Shown here in pieces: positions 36,222 to 44,955 of a stretch of DNA of 64,000 bases. The DNA comes from a virus: positions 1 to 64,000 of IMG/VR virus record IMGVR_UViG_3300032236_001457; one strand, given 5' to 3'. The notes beneath the pieces are model-generated. The model was not told the DNA's origin. It worked only from the letters and a program-made list of their open reading frames with translations, and searched no databases. The position numbers and the translations under genes are program-made. How positions within the stretch are numbered: position 1 is the stretch's first letter; each line of letters starts with the position of its first letter.

Positions 36222-37220
36222 TTCTCGAGCCTGATTGGCCAGTTCGAAGCTGGCTAAATTTTTGGCCTTGCTTTCGCACATAAGGTCGAAATGTTCTAGA
36301 AATTGTAGTGCCCATTCATTAACAGACCTATTCCAGTAATAGTCACTGTGGGCACGTAGCTTTTGTTTCTTATGTCCGGACTCAATCAGTGAATGATAAT
36401 CGGGTAGGATGTCTGTGGCATGATCAACGAGATAGTCTTCACGGCTGACGCTATAATGAAGAGTAGGGCGCACACCACGCCAGCTTTCCAAGACACGTCG
36501 GACACGCGGGTCAGTAGGGCTGATATATTCACCCTCCCTCGCCCAATGGTGGTGAATATCAAGAACAATAGGCACAATGTCAGCAATAGATAAGCAATCA
36601 TCTAGCCCCCAGGCGTTTTCTTCGTTTTCGATAGTGAGACAATTACGGGCTTCTGGTGAGAGTCGATTGTAGGTATCGCGAATACCTTGGGGACCGGCTC
36701 TACCGGCGATGTGGACGTTGATCTTGAAATCTTGGAAGGTCTTGCCATATCCCATGTAACGGGCCATATCCGCATGGTATTCAAACTCCTCTATCGAGCG
36801 GGTAACAATATCAGGGTCAGCGGAAGCAAGAACAACAAACTGACCAGGATGCATACTAAGACGAATATTGCTTTCACGAGCGCGATCCCCAATAGGACCA
36901 AGATGCTGCTGAAGATAATTGCAAACATCCCCACGCCGCCAAAAATAGCTCCAATTAGGCTCGGTATAAGCAGTACATAAATCACTACCAAGCCTAACCA
37001 TTTTGAGATGCTCATCAAGCCCACCTATATAATTAACCAAGTTGCCCACAGCAGCAACATTATGGACCATAATGTCCCATAGTCGTTGCTCGGCAATCCC
37101 ACGTTCTTGATTATTTAACCAAGTTATTGTAGTGCTTTTGAAATTGAGGTCAGGAATAGCTTCGATGCCTTTTTTGGTCAAGGCAGATGCCTTGCAGGCA
37201 AAACCGATACGTTTAACCAT
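36207..37220 (-). CDS. uvsE: UV damage endonuclease (UvdE/UvsE family)
   Basis: 337 residues. TIM-barrel signatures: RIGFACKA at the N-terminus, RLSMHPGQFVVLAS, KINVHIAGRAG, LTIENEENAWG and PIVLDIHHHWA provide the metal His/Glu/Asp set of UvdE. The enzyme nicks DNA 5' to UV photoproducts, an alternative to T4 DenV. Phage versions would protect DNA in sunlit water. The downstream end overlaps the plus-strand gene. Confidence 0.93.
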   Translation of the reverse strand: MVKRIGFACKASALTKKGIEAIPDLNFKSTTITWLNNQERGIAEQRLWDIMVHNVAAVGNLVNYIGGLDEHLKMVRLGSDLCTAYTEPNWSYFWRRGDVCNYLQQHLGPIGDRARESNIRLSMHPGQFVVLASADPDIVTRSIEEFEYHADMARYMGYGKTFQDFKINVHIAGRAGPQGIRDTYNRLSPEARNCLTIENEENAWGLDDCLSIADIVPIVLDIHHHWAREGEYISPTDPRVRRVLESWRGVRPTLHYSVSREDYLVDHATDILPDYHSLIESGHKKQKLRAHSDYYWNRSVNEWALQFLEHFDLMCESKAKNLASFELANQARELNLL

Positions 37221-37419
37221 TGATTAGTTTAACAGCAAGAGTTTGGATTTCTTCTTGGGTAAGAAAGAAGTTGTAAACCGAACGATCTGTAACTTCGCCA
37301 CGGTCGTTAAGACATTCGCCAGCCAGTTCAATACTGAATAGTCCATCGGGTTTTAAACAGGCAGTCTTTTTGCCAATAAGTCTAAAATCCTCTGTTTCTT
37401 TAACAATAAACTCTTTCAT
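37213..37419 (-). CDS. Hypothetical protein
   Basis: 68 residues from ATG 37419 (MKEFIVKETEDFRLIGKKTA). The longer frame to 37497 is rejected because it would overlap the upstream gene by 82 bp, whereas 37419 gives a standard ATGA overlap. It is beta-rich, ending YNFFLTQEEIQTLAVKLING. Function unknown. It overlaps the UvsE start by 8 bp. Confidence 0.7.
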   Translation of the reverse strand: MKEFIVKETEDFRLIGKKTACLKPDGLFSIELAGECLNDRGEVTDRSVYNFFLTQEEIQTLAVKLING

Positions 37420-37607
37420 TTGTCTTCCTTTACTTTTGACAAAAACCATTCTCCATTCTCGCCTTCTTTCCATTCTAATGTATCGCCATCGCCCCAACCT
37501 TGCATAGTCAACATATCTGCGGGCAATGGTAAAATTAGTTCACCAGTTTCTGGATCTTCTTCTACGGTTACTGTCCAACGTGTGGGCAATTCATCTGACG
37601 GTCTCAT
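37416..37607 (-). CDS. Small AbrB/SpoVT-like protein
   Basis: 63 residues. The segment ELILPLPADMLTMQGWGDGD then TLEWKEGENGEWFLSKV follows the swapped-hairpin AbrB/SpoVT (MazE-like) DNA-binding pattern, where a strand with P-x-x is followed by L-x-x-G-D-x-hydrophobic. It could be a transcription regulator or antitoxin-like fold; there is no toxin neighbour. Similar small proteins are widespread in T4-like phages (impression). A sigma-70 promoter lies upstream. Confidence 0.65.
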   Translation of the reverse strand: MRPSDELPTRWTVTVEEDPETGELILPLPADMLTMQGWGDGDTLEWKEGENGEWFLSKVKEDK

Positions 37608-37636
37608 TTGATATTCCTGTGATGTTGTATGTATAC

Positions 37637-37665
37637 AGTTTACAATACTTTGCGGAAGTAGTCAA
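37637..37665 (-). promoter_or_regulatory. Sigma-70 promoter upstream of the AbrB-like gene
   Basis: TTGACT (37665-37660), 17 bp, TAAACT (37642-37637), inside the 3' end of the UDP-xylose synthase gene. It would drive the AbrB-like, 68-residue and uvsE genes. Confidence 0.5.
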
Positions 37666-38572
37666 TCGTTTTCAACAGTCCTTCTTCCAACTGAATTTTA
37701 GGTTCCCATCCTAGTAGAGATTTGGCTTTGGTAATATCCGGACGACGCTGTTTAGGATCATCCTGTGGTAGTTCTGTTAAATGAATTTGGCTAGTTGATC
37801 CGGTTAATTCAATAATCTTTTGAGCCAATTCCCAAATAGTAAACTCGCCAGGATTTCCAATATTAAAAGGACCTACTGTATCATCATCAGTGGCCATCAG
37901 TGCCATCATACCATCCAGTAAATCATCAACATAGCAAAAACTACGAGTTTGGTGTCCGGAGCCATACATAGTGATATTCTGACCTTTTAATGCCTGAACA
38001 ATAAAGTTACTGACCACTCGTCCATCTCCCTCGGCCATTCTAGGTCCATAGGTGTTGAAGATACGCATGATTTTAGCTCTAACCAAATGAACACGATAGT
38101 AGTCCATAAACAGTGTTTCGGCAGCACGTTTACCTTCGTCGTAGCAAGACCTAATACCAATTGGGTTAACATTACCCCAATATTCTTCAGGCTGTGGGTG
38201 AACGGAGGGATCACCATAGACCTCGCTAGTGCTGGCTTGTAGGATTTTAGCACCAGTTCGTTTTGCCAGTCCGAGCAGGTTGTATGCTCCTAACACACTG
38301 GTCTTCATAGTTTGAATAGGGTCCCATTGATAATGGAATGGGCTGGCAGGACAAGCAAGATTATAAATCTCATCTACTTCCACATATAAAGGGAAGCATA
38401 CATCTTGACGCATTACTTCAAAGTTTTTACGATCTAACAGATGTTCAATATTCTTTTTGCTGCCTGTAAAGTAATTGTCGACACAGAGAACGTGATGTCC
38501 TTGGTTAACTAATCTGTCGCAGAGATGACTACCTAAAAATCCGGCACCGCCGGTTACTAATATTTTCTTCAT
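37640..38572 (-). CDS. uxs: UDP-glucuronate decarboxylase (UDP-xylose synthase)
   Basis: 310 residues, extended SDR. NAD-binding GGAGFLG (8-14), then the UXS-specific blocks [57 protein letters not shown] (catalytic Tyr-x3-Lys), [10 protein letters not shown] and RSFCYVDDL. It makes UDP-xylose from UDP-glucuronate, so xylose may be added to phage DNA, phage proteins or host glycan. No xylosyltransferase is certain here; the glycosyltransferase-like gene at 58914 is a candidate. It is adjacent to the epimerase by 1 bp. Confidence 0.93.
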   Translation of the reverse strand: MKKILVTGGAGFLGSHLCDRLVNQGHHVLCVDNYFTGSKKNIEHLLDRKNFEVMRQDVCFPLYVEVDEIYNLACPASPFHYQWDPIQTMKTSVLGAYNLLGLAKRTGAKILQASTSEVYGDPSVHPQPEEYWGNVNPIGIRSCYDEGKRAAETLFMDYYRVHLVRAKIMRIFNTYGPRMAEGDGRVVSNFIVQALKGQNITMYGSGHQTRSFCYVDDLLDGMMALMATDDDTVGPFNIGNPGEFTIWELAQKIIELTGSTSQIHLTELPQDDPKQRRPDITKAKSLLGWEPKIQLEEGLLKTIDYFRKVL

Positions 38573-39394
38573 TTATACCTTCAATAAATTTGTTATATCA
38601 TACATTTTTTTCATGTATGGTGATGGGTTATTTAAAACACTGACTTCTAAATCACCTGCTCTTCTGGGCAAAACTTCGATGTCAAAATAACAGTCATTAA
38701 CTGTTTTAAAAATTTCAACAATTTCCTTTACGCTGTATCCATGCCCGTGTCCGAGATTTTCAATATCGCCGCTGGACTGTTTCACAGCAGTAACTAGTGC
38801 TTGGCAGATTTCGTTAACATGAACATAGTCTCTTATACAAGTTCCGTCGGATGTATTATAGTCATCGCCATAGAGATTAAATGTTCCTGTTTCCCCGGCA
38901 CGAATTAAATTATACATTAATCCATCGGGATTGGTTGGGGCACGACATTCACTACCTAGCACATTATAGAACCTGAATATAGTATGATTTTTTGGTTGAT
39001 GTATTTTGCAAAACTCTGCTGTTACCTGTTCAGCGGCTCGTTTGCTCATCCCATAAACATTTTGTGGATTGCTAGCAACCCCGGTACTGGCCAATATAAA
39101 ATTATCAGTTGTTACACGATTGAGAACATTTAGTGTGCCTTGAATATTCGTTGAATAATATCGAATCGGGCGTGATTCGCCTTCTCCTACTCTGACCTGT
39201 GCTGCTAGATGTATTACAGCATCAAACTGTTGTGGTATATGGAAATTTCCAACTATATCTACAGGATAAAAATCATGAACAGGAATAACTGGATCGACAA
39301 TATCTAGTCCGTGGATTTCGTATTGTCCAGCCATCATGTGGCATAGATGAGAACCGATGTATCCTGATGATCCTGTGATTAATACTTTCTTCAT
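38573..39394 (-). CDS. NAD-dependent sugar-nucleotide epimerase (GalE-like)
   Basis: 273 residues, extended SDR. GSSGYIG (8-14), VIHLAAQVRVGEGESRP, ASTGVAS, VYGMSKRAAE (catalytic Tyr-x3-Lys) and GTCIRDYVHVNEI are typical of UDP-glucose 4-epimerases, with DYVHV as the family hallmark. It is shorter than cellular GalE (about 330-340). It overlaps the DadA-like gene by 4 bp and runs into uxs, so the three form one operon. Exact substrate cannot be fixed; UDP-glucose/galactose or UDP-xylose/arabinose are candidates. Confidence 0.88.
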   Translation of the reverse strand: MKKVLITGSSGYIGSHLCHMMAGQYEIHGLDIVDPVIPVHDFYPVDIVGNFHIPQQFDAVIHLAAQVRVGEGESRPIRYYSTNIQGTLNVLNRVTTDNFILASTGVASNPQNVYGMSKRAAEQVTAEFCKIHQPKNHTIFRFYNVLGSECRAPTNPDGLMYNLIRAGETGTFNLYGDDYNTSDGTCIRDYVHVNEICQALVTAVKQSSGDIENLGHGHGYSVKEIVEIFKTVNDCYFDIEVLPRRAGDLEVSVLNNPSPYMKKMYDITNLLKV

Positions 39395-40569
39395 TGTTTC
39401 ATTAACATTACTAACATTTTAGCAGTTAATGGGCTCAATGTCCAACCTAAATGGCCATGTCCAGTATGATAATATACCTTGGGATTTTTCTTGCTACGTT
39501 TAACAATGGGCATCATGTTTGGTGTCATAGGACGCAGACATGCCCAACTGGTATAGTCGCTCGTATCGATATTGGGGAAGTTTGCATGGACCCATTTCAG
39601 TAGAGGAACGATTCTATCCTGTCGAATATCATAATTCTCTCCGGCTAATTCTGCCGTGCCGGCTACACGAAACCTATTACCCAGTGTGCTGGTTACAATT
39701 TTTGCCTGATCATCTAACAAACTAACAGTAGGCAAATATTTAGGATCAACGTCATTAATTGTGATACTGTATCCTTTTACAGGGTAGATGGGCAAATCAT
39801 CGCCAATACTACGGGCAAGTTTTACACTGCCTACACCATTGGCCATAACAATCTGATCATAATGATCTATAGTTTTAATATTGTCTATACTGTTGCCATA
39901 GAAAAACTGCACACGATATTTCTTAATTAGAATTTTTTCTAATTCGGCACAGAATTTATGTATGTCGCCTGTAAAGTCCGATGGTGTCCAAGCGCCACCT
40001 ACGATGCCTTGAATATTTCCTAATGCTGGATCTAGAGACATTACTTGTTTTGTTTCTAACAAATTCCACTCACACCCATTTGATTCGTAAATGTCTTTGG
40101 ACTTTATGGCGCTGTTCCAATAGGATTTATTTTTGTAGAAATGTAGAATTCCGCTGTTGCTCTGATCAAAATCTATACCTTCTTCCTTCATGATCTCACG
40201 ATATAGATCTCTAGACTCTAGCCCCATTAAGATGGTTAATTCGGTATTACGACGATAACTGTTTGTAGCAGTATAGAATAAAAATCTAGCCAACCACTTG
40301 ATTTTATCGGGATCTGATATTAAGCTATCTCGGCGAATTAGTAGGGGTGCATCTTTTTTACCCAGCCATTTGATACCTTTTAAAACATTACTCCAAGTAG
40401 TCCATACTTCGCTATTGCTTACTGAGATTTGTCCACCATTTGCGAAACTGGTTTTACGAGCAGGCCCAGATTCTTCTTCATAAACGAATACGCTGTGTCC
40501 TGCTCGTGCGAGATAATAAGCAGCAGTAATACCAGCAATTCCAGCACCAATGACTGCTATTCTTTTCAT
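39391..40569 (-). CDS. dadA: D-amino-acid dehydrogenase-like flavoenzyme
   Basis: 392 residues. FAD-binding Rossmann GAGIAGITAAYYLARAGH at the N-terminus, then TSFANGGQISVSNSEVW as in DadA, KWLGKKDAPLLIRRD, YPVKGYSITI and the C-terminal CLRPMTPNMMPIV then HTGHGHLGWT. It fits the DAO-family DadA, which oxidises D-amino acids (often D-alanine from murein) to keto acids and ammonia. A phage copy is unusual; it might salvage D-Ala or alter host wall precursors. It lies between an aldolase and sugar genes, so the substrate could be a modified sugar-linked amine instead. Confidence 0.88.
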   Translation of the reverse strand: MKRIAVIGAGIAGITAAYYLARAGHSVFVYEEESGPARKTSFANGGQISVSNSEVWTTWSNVLKGIKWLGKKDAPLLIRRDSLISDPDKIKWLARFLFYTATNSYRRNTELTILMGLESRDLYREIMKEEGIDFDQSNSGILHFYKNKSYWNSAIKSKDIYESNGCEWNLLETKQVMSLDPALGNIQGIVGGAWTPSDFTGDIHKFCAELEKILIKKYRVQFFYGNSIDNIKTIDHYDQIVMANGVGSVKLARSIGDDLPIYPVKGYSITINDVDPKYLPTVSLLDDQAKIVTSTLGNRFRVAGTAELAGENYDIRQDRIVPLLKWVHANFPNIDTSDYTSWACLRPMTPNMMPIVKRSKKNPKVYYHTGHGHLGWTLSPLTAKMLVMLMKQ

Positions 40570-41234
40570 GATTTTTTATAATTCCCGCTGGCCAATACAA
40601 TTTTACAAATATGTTCAAGGCGTTCAATATGCTCATATGCTCGCCAGGGACTGCTATCGATTGCCACAACTCCGTGTCCTTTAATACCTACAATGTCGTA
40701 TTTGATATGACCACTATAGGGATCAAGTTCTAATTTTTCATGACATTGATCGGCCAGTTCTTGGCTAATAGGAGGGACATCACCTACATTAGGTGCTACT
40801 TTGGTATATCTACTTAGTTCGGGGAAATCAGTTGTAAGTTCATTTAGTTGAATACCGGCATGCATTGCTGCAACACAATAAGTAGGATGCAAGTGAACAA
40901 CCACTCGCACATCATTGTTGTGTTGTCCTAAATTCTTCTGTAACCCAAAGTGTAAAGGAATTTCACCACTGGGTTTTAGACTAGAGCTGATGGCAGTATA
41001 TTCCATTTCGCTCCAACTATATCCAAACTTATCAGACCCTACCGACTCCATTCCCCATTTATGAATTTTAATCTTTTTAAATTGGTCAGGCTGTAGAGTT
41101 TGTTTTCTTACGCCAGTAGGAGTAATATAAAAATGATCTCTGTCATAATAACGAATACTGACATTAGAATCCCTACTGGTGCTCCAATTACGTTTATATC
41201 CTTCAATTAATACATCACAAATTGTTTCTAGCAT
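40566..41234 (-). CDS. Class II aldolase/adducin-family protein
   Basis: 222 residues. The class II aldolase fold is shown by SNVSIRYYDRDHFYITPTGV, GEIPLHFGL (metal-site Glu region), VVVHLHPTYCVAAMHAG (HxH zinc ligands) and IKGHGVVAID, plus a C-terminal His in EHIERLEHICK. The family makes or breaks C-C bonds in sugar phosphates, or dehydrates them. Substrate unknown; the operon partners suggest unusual sugar chemistry. It overlaps the DadA-like gene by 4 bp. Confidence 0.88.
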   Translation of the reverse strand: MLETICDVLIEGYKRNWSTSRDSNVSIRYYDRDHFYITPTGVRKQTLQPDQFKKIKIHKWGMESVGSDKFGYSWSEMEYTAISSSLKPSGEIPLHFGLQKNLGQHNNDVRVVVHLHPTYCVAAMHAGIQLNELTTDFPELSRYTKVAPNVGDVPPISQELADQCHEKLELDPYSGHIKYDIVGIKGHGVVAIDSSPWRAYEHIERLEHICKIVLASGNYKKS

Positions 41235-41236
41235 AA

Positions 41237-41782
41237 TTAACCCTCGTAGATTGCAGAATTAGCACCGTGTTCAAATACCTCGGCGCTCTTAACCCTTACA
41301 TTAGGATTAATAGGATATCGCATATTTCCGCTGGCCAACAATTCAGCCATCTTATCATAGCACATTTTAGCAAACATTTCGCATCCAACGCCTTCTACAA
41401 TACGTAGATCGCATAGAGAGCCTCTTTGGTATGGCTCGAAATTATTTCTATCAACTTGCATTTCATCTGGGCCGGTTTCGGGCAAAGTCCAGTTTGTGTC
41501 AATTAATGCCATTTGTTTAAAAAATTCTAAATGAGGATCGTCATGGGCGATAACCAATGTGTGATCAAACATGTAGTCGGCCCAAGCCTTAAATGATTTT
41601 AGCCCGCCAAAATCCATACACCAGTTTTTGTCATCCAGTGTTTCACATTCAAATACTAGCTTGATTCCGATACTGTATCCATGTAGTGTAGAACAGTGGC
41701 TATGACTAGCTCGCCACTGTCTAAAACAGCAGCTTAGTCCTCGATCATTCCCATAAGTCTTAACACTATAATATTTACTCAT
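41237..41782 (-). CDS. queD: 6-carboxytetrahydropterin synthase (QueD/PTPS family)
   Basis: 181 residues. QueD-type motifs are CCFRQWRASHSHCSTLHGYS (catalytic Cys and zinc His at 27, 29 and 34), MDFGGLKSFKAWADYMFDHT and EHGANSAIYE near the end. It is longer than usual (about 120) because of an insert around 90-130. It produces carboxytetrahydropterin, second step to preQ0, from the product of FolE (encoded at 59717). QueE was not found. The start overlaps a homing-endonuclease gene by 8 bp. Confidence 0.88.
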   Translation of the reverse strand: MSKYYSVKTYGNDRGLSCCFRQWRASHSHCSTLHGYSIGIKLVFECETLDDKNWCMDFGGLKSFKAWADYMFDHTLVIAHDDPHLEFFKQMALIDTNWTLPETGPDEMQVDRNNFEPYQRGSLCDLRIVEGVGCEMFAKMCYDKMAELLASGNMRYPINPNVRVKSAEVFEHGANSAIYEG

Positions 41783-42404
41783 ATTTAAACCCTTCTTTTC
41801 CTTTAATAATCCAATTTTTTATTGTATCCCATCTGACATTGTATGCAATGCCTGCTTCTTTAAGTGTAGTATATTTTCCTTGAGGGGTACTAACCGATAT
41901 TGCCCTGCCATTATTTCCACCTAATACTTTCTTACTTTGGTCTGGGCGCTTTTTTCCAGACCAAAATTTATTAAATCCTGTTTCAAAATTTCTTATTGAT
42001 GCGTCCTGCCTTGTATAGGTTTTGGTAGATTTTGTTGATATCACAGAATCTCTAATTTGAATTTTAGATTTATTAGAATGAGAATGGCCTTTAAATGGTG
42101 GAGATTTTGGTATAAAGTTTTCAACTGTAAAGTGTTGGTTCATAAATGACTTATGAGTCACAACATTCATTCGTCGTAACACTTTTGCTTCCCAACTATT
42201 CATCGCACCTTGTGTTCTAAAGATGCGTCGAATTTCCCATACAAATGAATGTACCCCATAATTTTTAATTTCTCGTTTAACTACTTTCGAACTTGTAAAA
42301 TAATGAGTCCAAAAATCCTCTAACGGAGGTTTTTTACTAGTTCTTTTTCCATAATACACTTTTTCAGTTGTTAAACATTTTAATAGATATGTGTAGAAAT
42401 ACAT
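41775..42404 (-). CDS. GIY-YIG homing endonuclease (free-standing)
   Basis: 209 residues from ATG 42404 with AGGAG upstream. The N-terminal GIY-YIG variant (YTYLLKCLTTEKVYYGKRTS) has a Tyr-Leu pair and Tyr-Gly motif. The C-terminus has a NUMOD-like basic helix-turn segment (GRAISVSTPQGKYTTLKEAG, IAYNVRWDTIKNWI) that binds DNA. It is inserted immediately before queD, as expected for a mobile seg-type gene that cleaves relatives lacking it. The GIY triad is atypical. Confidence 0.85.
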   Translation of the reverse strand: MYFYTYLLKCLTTEKVYYGKRTSKKPPLEDFWTHYFTSSKVVKREIKNYGVHSFVWEIRRIFRTQGAMNSWEAKVLRRMNVVTHKSFMNQHFTVENFIPKSPPFKGHSHSNKSKIQIRDSVISTKSTKTYTRQDASIRNFETGFNKFWSGKKRPDQSKKVLGGNNGRAISVSTPQGKYTTLKEAGIAYNVRWDTIKNWIIKGKEGFKYE

Positions 42405-42445
42405 CAATATTCTCCTTTGATGTATTTACCACGATCGTTCCGTTG

Positions 42446-42619
42446 CTATTTAAGTTCTTTAACTTCTTCTTTAACTATTTTCAATTCTTGTTTAATTTCA
42501 TTGATCATTTGTAATTCTTGATCACTATACTTAAAAATATGATATATCACAATACCTAACCCTATCCAACTGCCTATACACCCTAATATTAAAATTAATA
42601 TAATATGATTATTTTCCAT
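42446..42619 (-). CDS. Small membrane/coiled-coil protein
   Basis: 57 residues from ATG 42619 (Shine-Dalgarno GGAG 6 nt upstream). One membrane helix (IILILILGCIGSWIGLGIVI) is followed by a charged coiled coil (ELQMINEIKQELKIVKEEVK). The ribosome-binding site lies in the arm of a long imperfect hairpin (42618-42669). Function unknown; it resembles rI/imm-type exclusion proteins in topology only. Confidence 0.7.
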   Translation of the reverse strand: MENNHIILILILGCIGSWIGLGIVIYHIFKYSDQELQMINEIKQELKIVKEEVKELK

Positions 42620-42669
42620 AAAATTCTCCATAAGCAATTTATTTACTTGCTGTATGGAGAAAATTTTAT
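42618..42669 (-). promoter_or_regulatory. Hairpin masking the ribosome-binding site and start codon of a small membrane gene
   Basis: Arms 42618-42637 and 42647-42669 pair with a 3-nt difference; loop about 9 nt. In minus-strand RNA the downstream arm contains GGAG and the first bases of the ATG (42619), while the upstream arm contains the anti-SD TCTCC. It looks like translation control. There is no U run, so a terminator is less likely. Confidence 0.5.
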
Positions 42670-42675
42670 CCAGAG

Positions 42676-43263
42676 TTATCGGTTAGCTACAATCTTATCA
42701 CACAGACCGTATGCCAGTGCTGCTTCAGCTGACATAAATGTATCTCGGTCCATATCGCGTTCAAAATCCTCAAAGGTTTTACCTGCTGTATTGTGTTTAA
42801 CATACAGTTCGGTTAGTCGCTTTTTCCAGAACATGATCTCGTTATAGGAGATTTCGATATCACTGGCCATGCCACGAGCACCTCCCGACGGCTGATGTAT
42901 CATATGGCGACTATTGGGCAGCATGAATCTTTTGCCTGCTGTTCCGGCTTGTGCTAGAAAACTACCCATACTACAGGCCTGGCCCATAACATAAGTTGCT
43001 ACATCGGGTTTAACGAACTGCATAACATCATAGATACCCATACCGGCGGTAATTACACCACCGGGGCTATTGATATAAAAATGAATGTCCTTTTCGCTGT
43101 CAGAACTTTCTAAGTGTAGAATCTGTGCGATAACCAAGTTGGCACTGTGATCATCTACAGGTCCATTTAGAAACACGATTCTTTCCGATAATAATCTAGA
43201 AAAAATATCAAACGCTCTCTCTCCGCTTCCTGTTTTTTCAATAACAATAGGAACTAAACTCAT
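42676..43263 (-). CDS. clpP: ClpP protease
   Basis: 195 residues from ATG 43263; the frame extends to 43335 but lacks the family there, and the promoter lies in between. Ser-His-Asp triad: [10 protein letters not shown] (S98), HMIHQPSGG (H123) and [11 protein letters not shown] (D174). It cleaves proteins unfolded by ClpA or ClpX. The phage ClpA (8715) has a docking loop, so the pair may form a phage ClpAP machine. It is separated from clpA by 32 kb and has its own sigma-70 promoter. Confidence 0.93.
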   Translation of the reverse strand: MSLVPIVIEKTGSGERAFDIFSRLLSERIVFLNGPVDDHSANLVIAQILHLESSDSEKDIHFYINSPGGVITAGMGIYDVMQFVKPDVATYVMGQACSMGSFLAQAGTAGKRFMLPNSRHMIHQPSGGARGMASDIEISYNEIMFWKKRLTELYVKHNTAGKTFEDFERDMDRDTFMSAEAALAYGLCDKIVANR

Positions 43264-43306
43264 TGTGTTGCTGCCTTCTAAAAGAGTGTGTTGTAAAACA
43301 TAAATA

Positions 43307-43335
43307 AGTATAACAAGGAAAACTGTAAATGTCAA
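43307..43335 (-). promoter_or_regulatory. Sigma-70 promoter of clpP
   Basis: TTGACA (43335-43330), 17 bp, TATACT (43312-43307). The -35 box overlaps the start codon of the plus-strand homing endonuclease (43329), so the mobile gene abuts the promoter. Confidence 0.75.
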
Positions 43336-44120
43336 CTACTTCTGGAGTATATAAAATAACATTAAAAAATGATGGTAGAATTTATATTGGTAGTTCGGCA
43401 GGAATAGAGGACAGATGGAACTGGCACATTCGCAGACAGATCCAACTTATAGGTAAAATGATTGAAAAATATGGAAAAGAATCTTTTACCTTTGAAATTA
43501 TTGAAGAAGTTGAACCTGTTAAAGAAAAATTAATCGAACGAGAACAATTCTATCTTGATACATTACAGCCATTTCCTTGGGTTAATAACAACGGTTTTAA
43601 TTTGGCGCCAACTGCCTATTCACCACTTGGAATTAAACGATCTGAAGAAACTAAAAAGAAAATGAGCAGTTCATGGCATAAATCAAGAAATACTGTTGAA
43701 TATAAACAACAGGCAAGCGATAGAATTAAAGGTGATAAAAATCCAGCAAAGCGCCCTGATGTAGCCGCTAAAATATCTAAATCTAGGCTTGGACAAACTT
43801 GGGCCAACGATGCTGATAGAGTTGAGAAGCATCGACAGGCAAGACTAGGTAAAACTCATTCTATAGAAACTATAGAAAAAATGCGAATTTCTCAACAAAA
43901 AAACAAGACAAGATCTGATGCTGCTAAAGAAAAATTCTATCTCTCGCAAAGAACATTATACGAAATAACCAAGCCCGATCAATCTACATTTCAAATTTAT
44001 AGCCGAGAATTAAAAGAGTATTGTAAAAATAATAAACTACAATATTCTAATTTAATTACAACGGCCAAAACAGACAAAGTGTATAAGAAAGGTTGGAAGG
44101 CTCGAATATTAGTAGACTAA
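43329..44120 (+). CDS. GIY-YIG homing endonuclease (free-standing)
   Basis: 263 residues on the plus strand. N-terminal [20 protein letters not shown] gives GxY-x10-YIG, then the catalytic Arg region DRWNWHIRR and Glu in EREQFYLD. C-terminal NUMOD3-type repeats follow ([46 protein letters not shown]). It is a mobile element gene inserted between clpP and the next minus-strand gene and overlaps that gene's end by 4 bp. AT-rich relative to its neighbours, consistent with transfer. Confidence 0.92.
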   Translation: MSTTSGVYKITLKNDGRIYIGSSAGIEDRWNWHIRRQIQLIGKMIEKYGKESFTFEIIEEVEPVKEKLIEREQFYLDTLQPFPWVNNNGFNLAPTAYSPLGIKRSEETKKKMSSSWHKSRNTVEYKQQASDRIKGDKNPAKRPDVAAKISKSRLGQTWANDADRVEKHRQARLGKTHSIETIEKMRISQQKNKTRSDAAKEKFYLSQRTLYEITKPDQSTFQIYSRELKEYCKNNKLQYSNLITTAKTDKVYKKGWKARILVD

Positions 44121-44560
44121 TCTACTTTTTGATAAGTTTGTGCGAAGATATCTTTCTTTACTACGCCATAATCATTAGGGCCATGACGAACAATAACATC
44201 TTTGCCTGGATTATAGTGTAGCTTTTCTCCCCAGCTTGTGTCAACAGTTCCAACGTGATCTGCCAGTTTAGCTACTTTGATAATCTTTTTTGGAGTGCAG
44301 ATACCATATCCATGATCATCTTTGAGTTCTTTGAATTTTTCTGGACTAATTGGATATTTTTCTCCCTTTGGACCAGTCATAATGTAGTAACCCGCAGGAT
44401 ATTTTACAGGACCTTCTAGGGTATCAATAGTTCCTGGTTCAGTGGCAATGTTATAGTGTTCTTTGGCTGGCTTTTTATAAGTTTCGAATCCACCGTGTTT
44501 AAACCAATCATCGGTGATATTATCCAATGATTCCACAATATTAATAAATTCTCTAATCAT
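44117..44560 (-). CDS. Hypothetical protein with YIMTGPKGEKYP motif
   Basis: 147 residues. The N-terminus MIREFINIVESLDN resembles a capsid-targeting leader. A module PAGYYIMTGPKGEKYPISPE then FKELKDDHGYGI is of a type I associate with T4-like phage proteins (PGDYxxTGxxGExYP). A beta-rich second half follows. Function unknown. It overlaps the 132-residue gene by 4 bp. Confidence 0.7.
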   Translation of the reverse strand: MIREFINIVESLDNITDDWFKHGGFETYKKPAKEHYNIATEPGTIDTLEGPVKYPAGYYIMTGPKGEKYPISPEKFKELKDDHGYGICTPKKIIKVAKLADHVGTVDTSWGEKLHYNPGKDVIVRHGPNDYGVVKKDIFAQTYQKVD

Positions 44561-44955
44561 TTTACTACCTTTAAGTTAGATAATCCCGCAATCATTTTAA
44601 ATTGTTCCCAAGCCGTGCGGGCAGCTGGGTTCTCATCCAATTCCTCATCCACTAGCACAACTTCCCGCCAATGATAGTAGGGCGATCTTGGTTGAGCACC
44701 AAACTTACGAGGTTGATGTATTTTACCATCATGCCATAGTTGGCAGATTACTGCGCGAACTTCATCCTCACGCCCTCGCAATCCGGCCCATGGTCCTTGA
44801 TGTTCGTAAGCATAACCGAGCCAAATGTTATCCCATTGATCGTCCAGTGTAGGATCAAAGTGAGTTCTGGTGATTAAGACCTGAACATCTTCGGGGTCTA
44901 CACGACCTTCTACAATGTCCTTTACGCAACGACTCAGGGAATAACCAATTTTCAT
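44557..44955 (-). CDS. Conserved phage hypothetical protein
   Basis: 132 residues beginning MKIGYSLSRCVKDIVEGRVD. The core (VQVLITRTHFDPTLDDQWDN, HQPRKFGAQPRSPYYHWREV) appears well ordered and recalls a protein of marine T4-like phages with no assigned function. It has no membrane segment. It overlaps the next upstream gene by one base. Confidence 0.75.
   Translation of the reverse strand: MKIGYSLSRCVKDIVEGRVDPEDVQVLITRTHFDPTLDDQWDNIWLGYAYEHQGPWAGLRGREDEVRAVICQLWHDGKIHQPRKFGAQPRSPYYHWREVVLVDEELDENPAARTAWEQFKMIAGLSNLKVVK

Noticed and set aside
43264-43335. 24-residue extension of ClpP
   Set aside because: Contains the clpP promoter; homology begins at ATG 43263.
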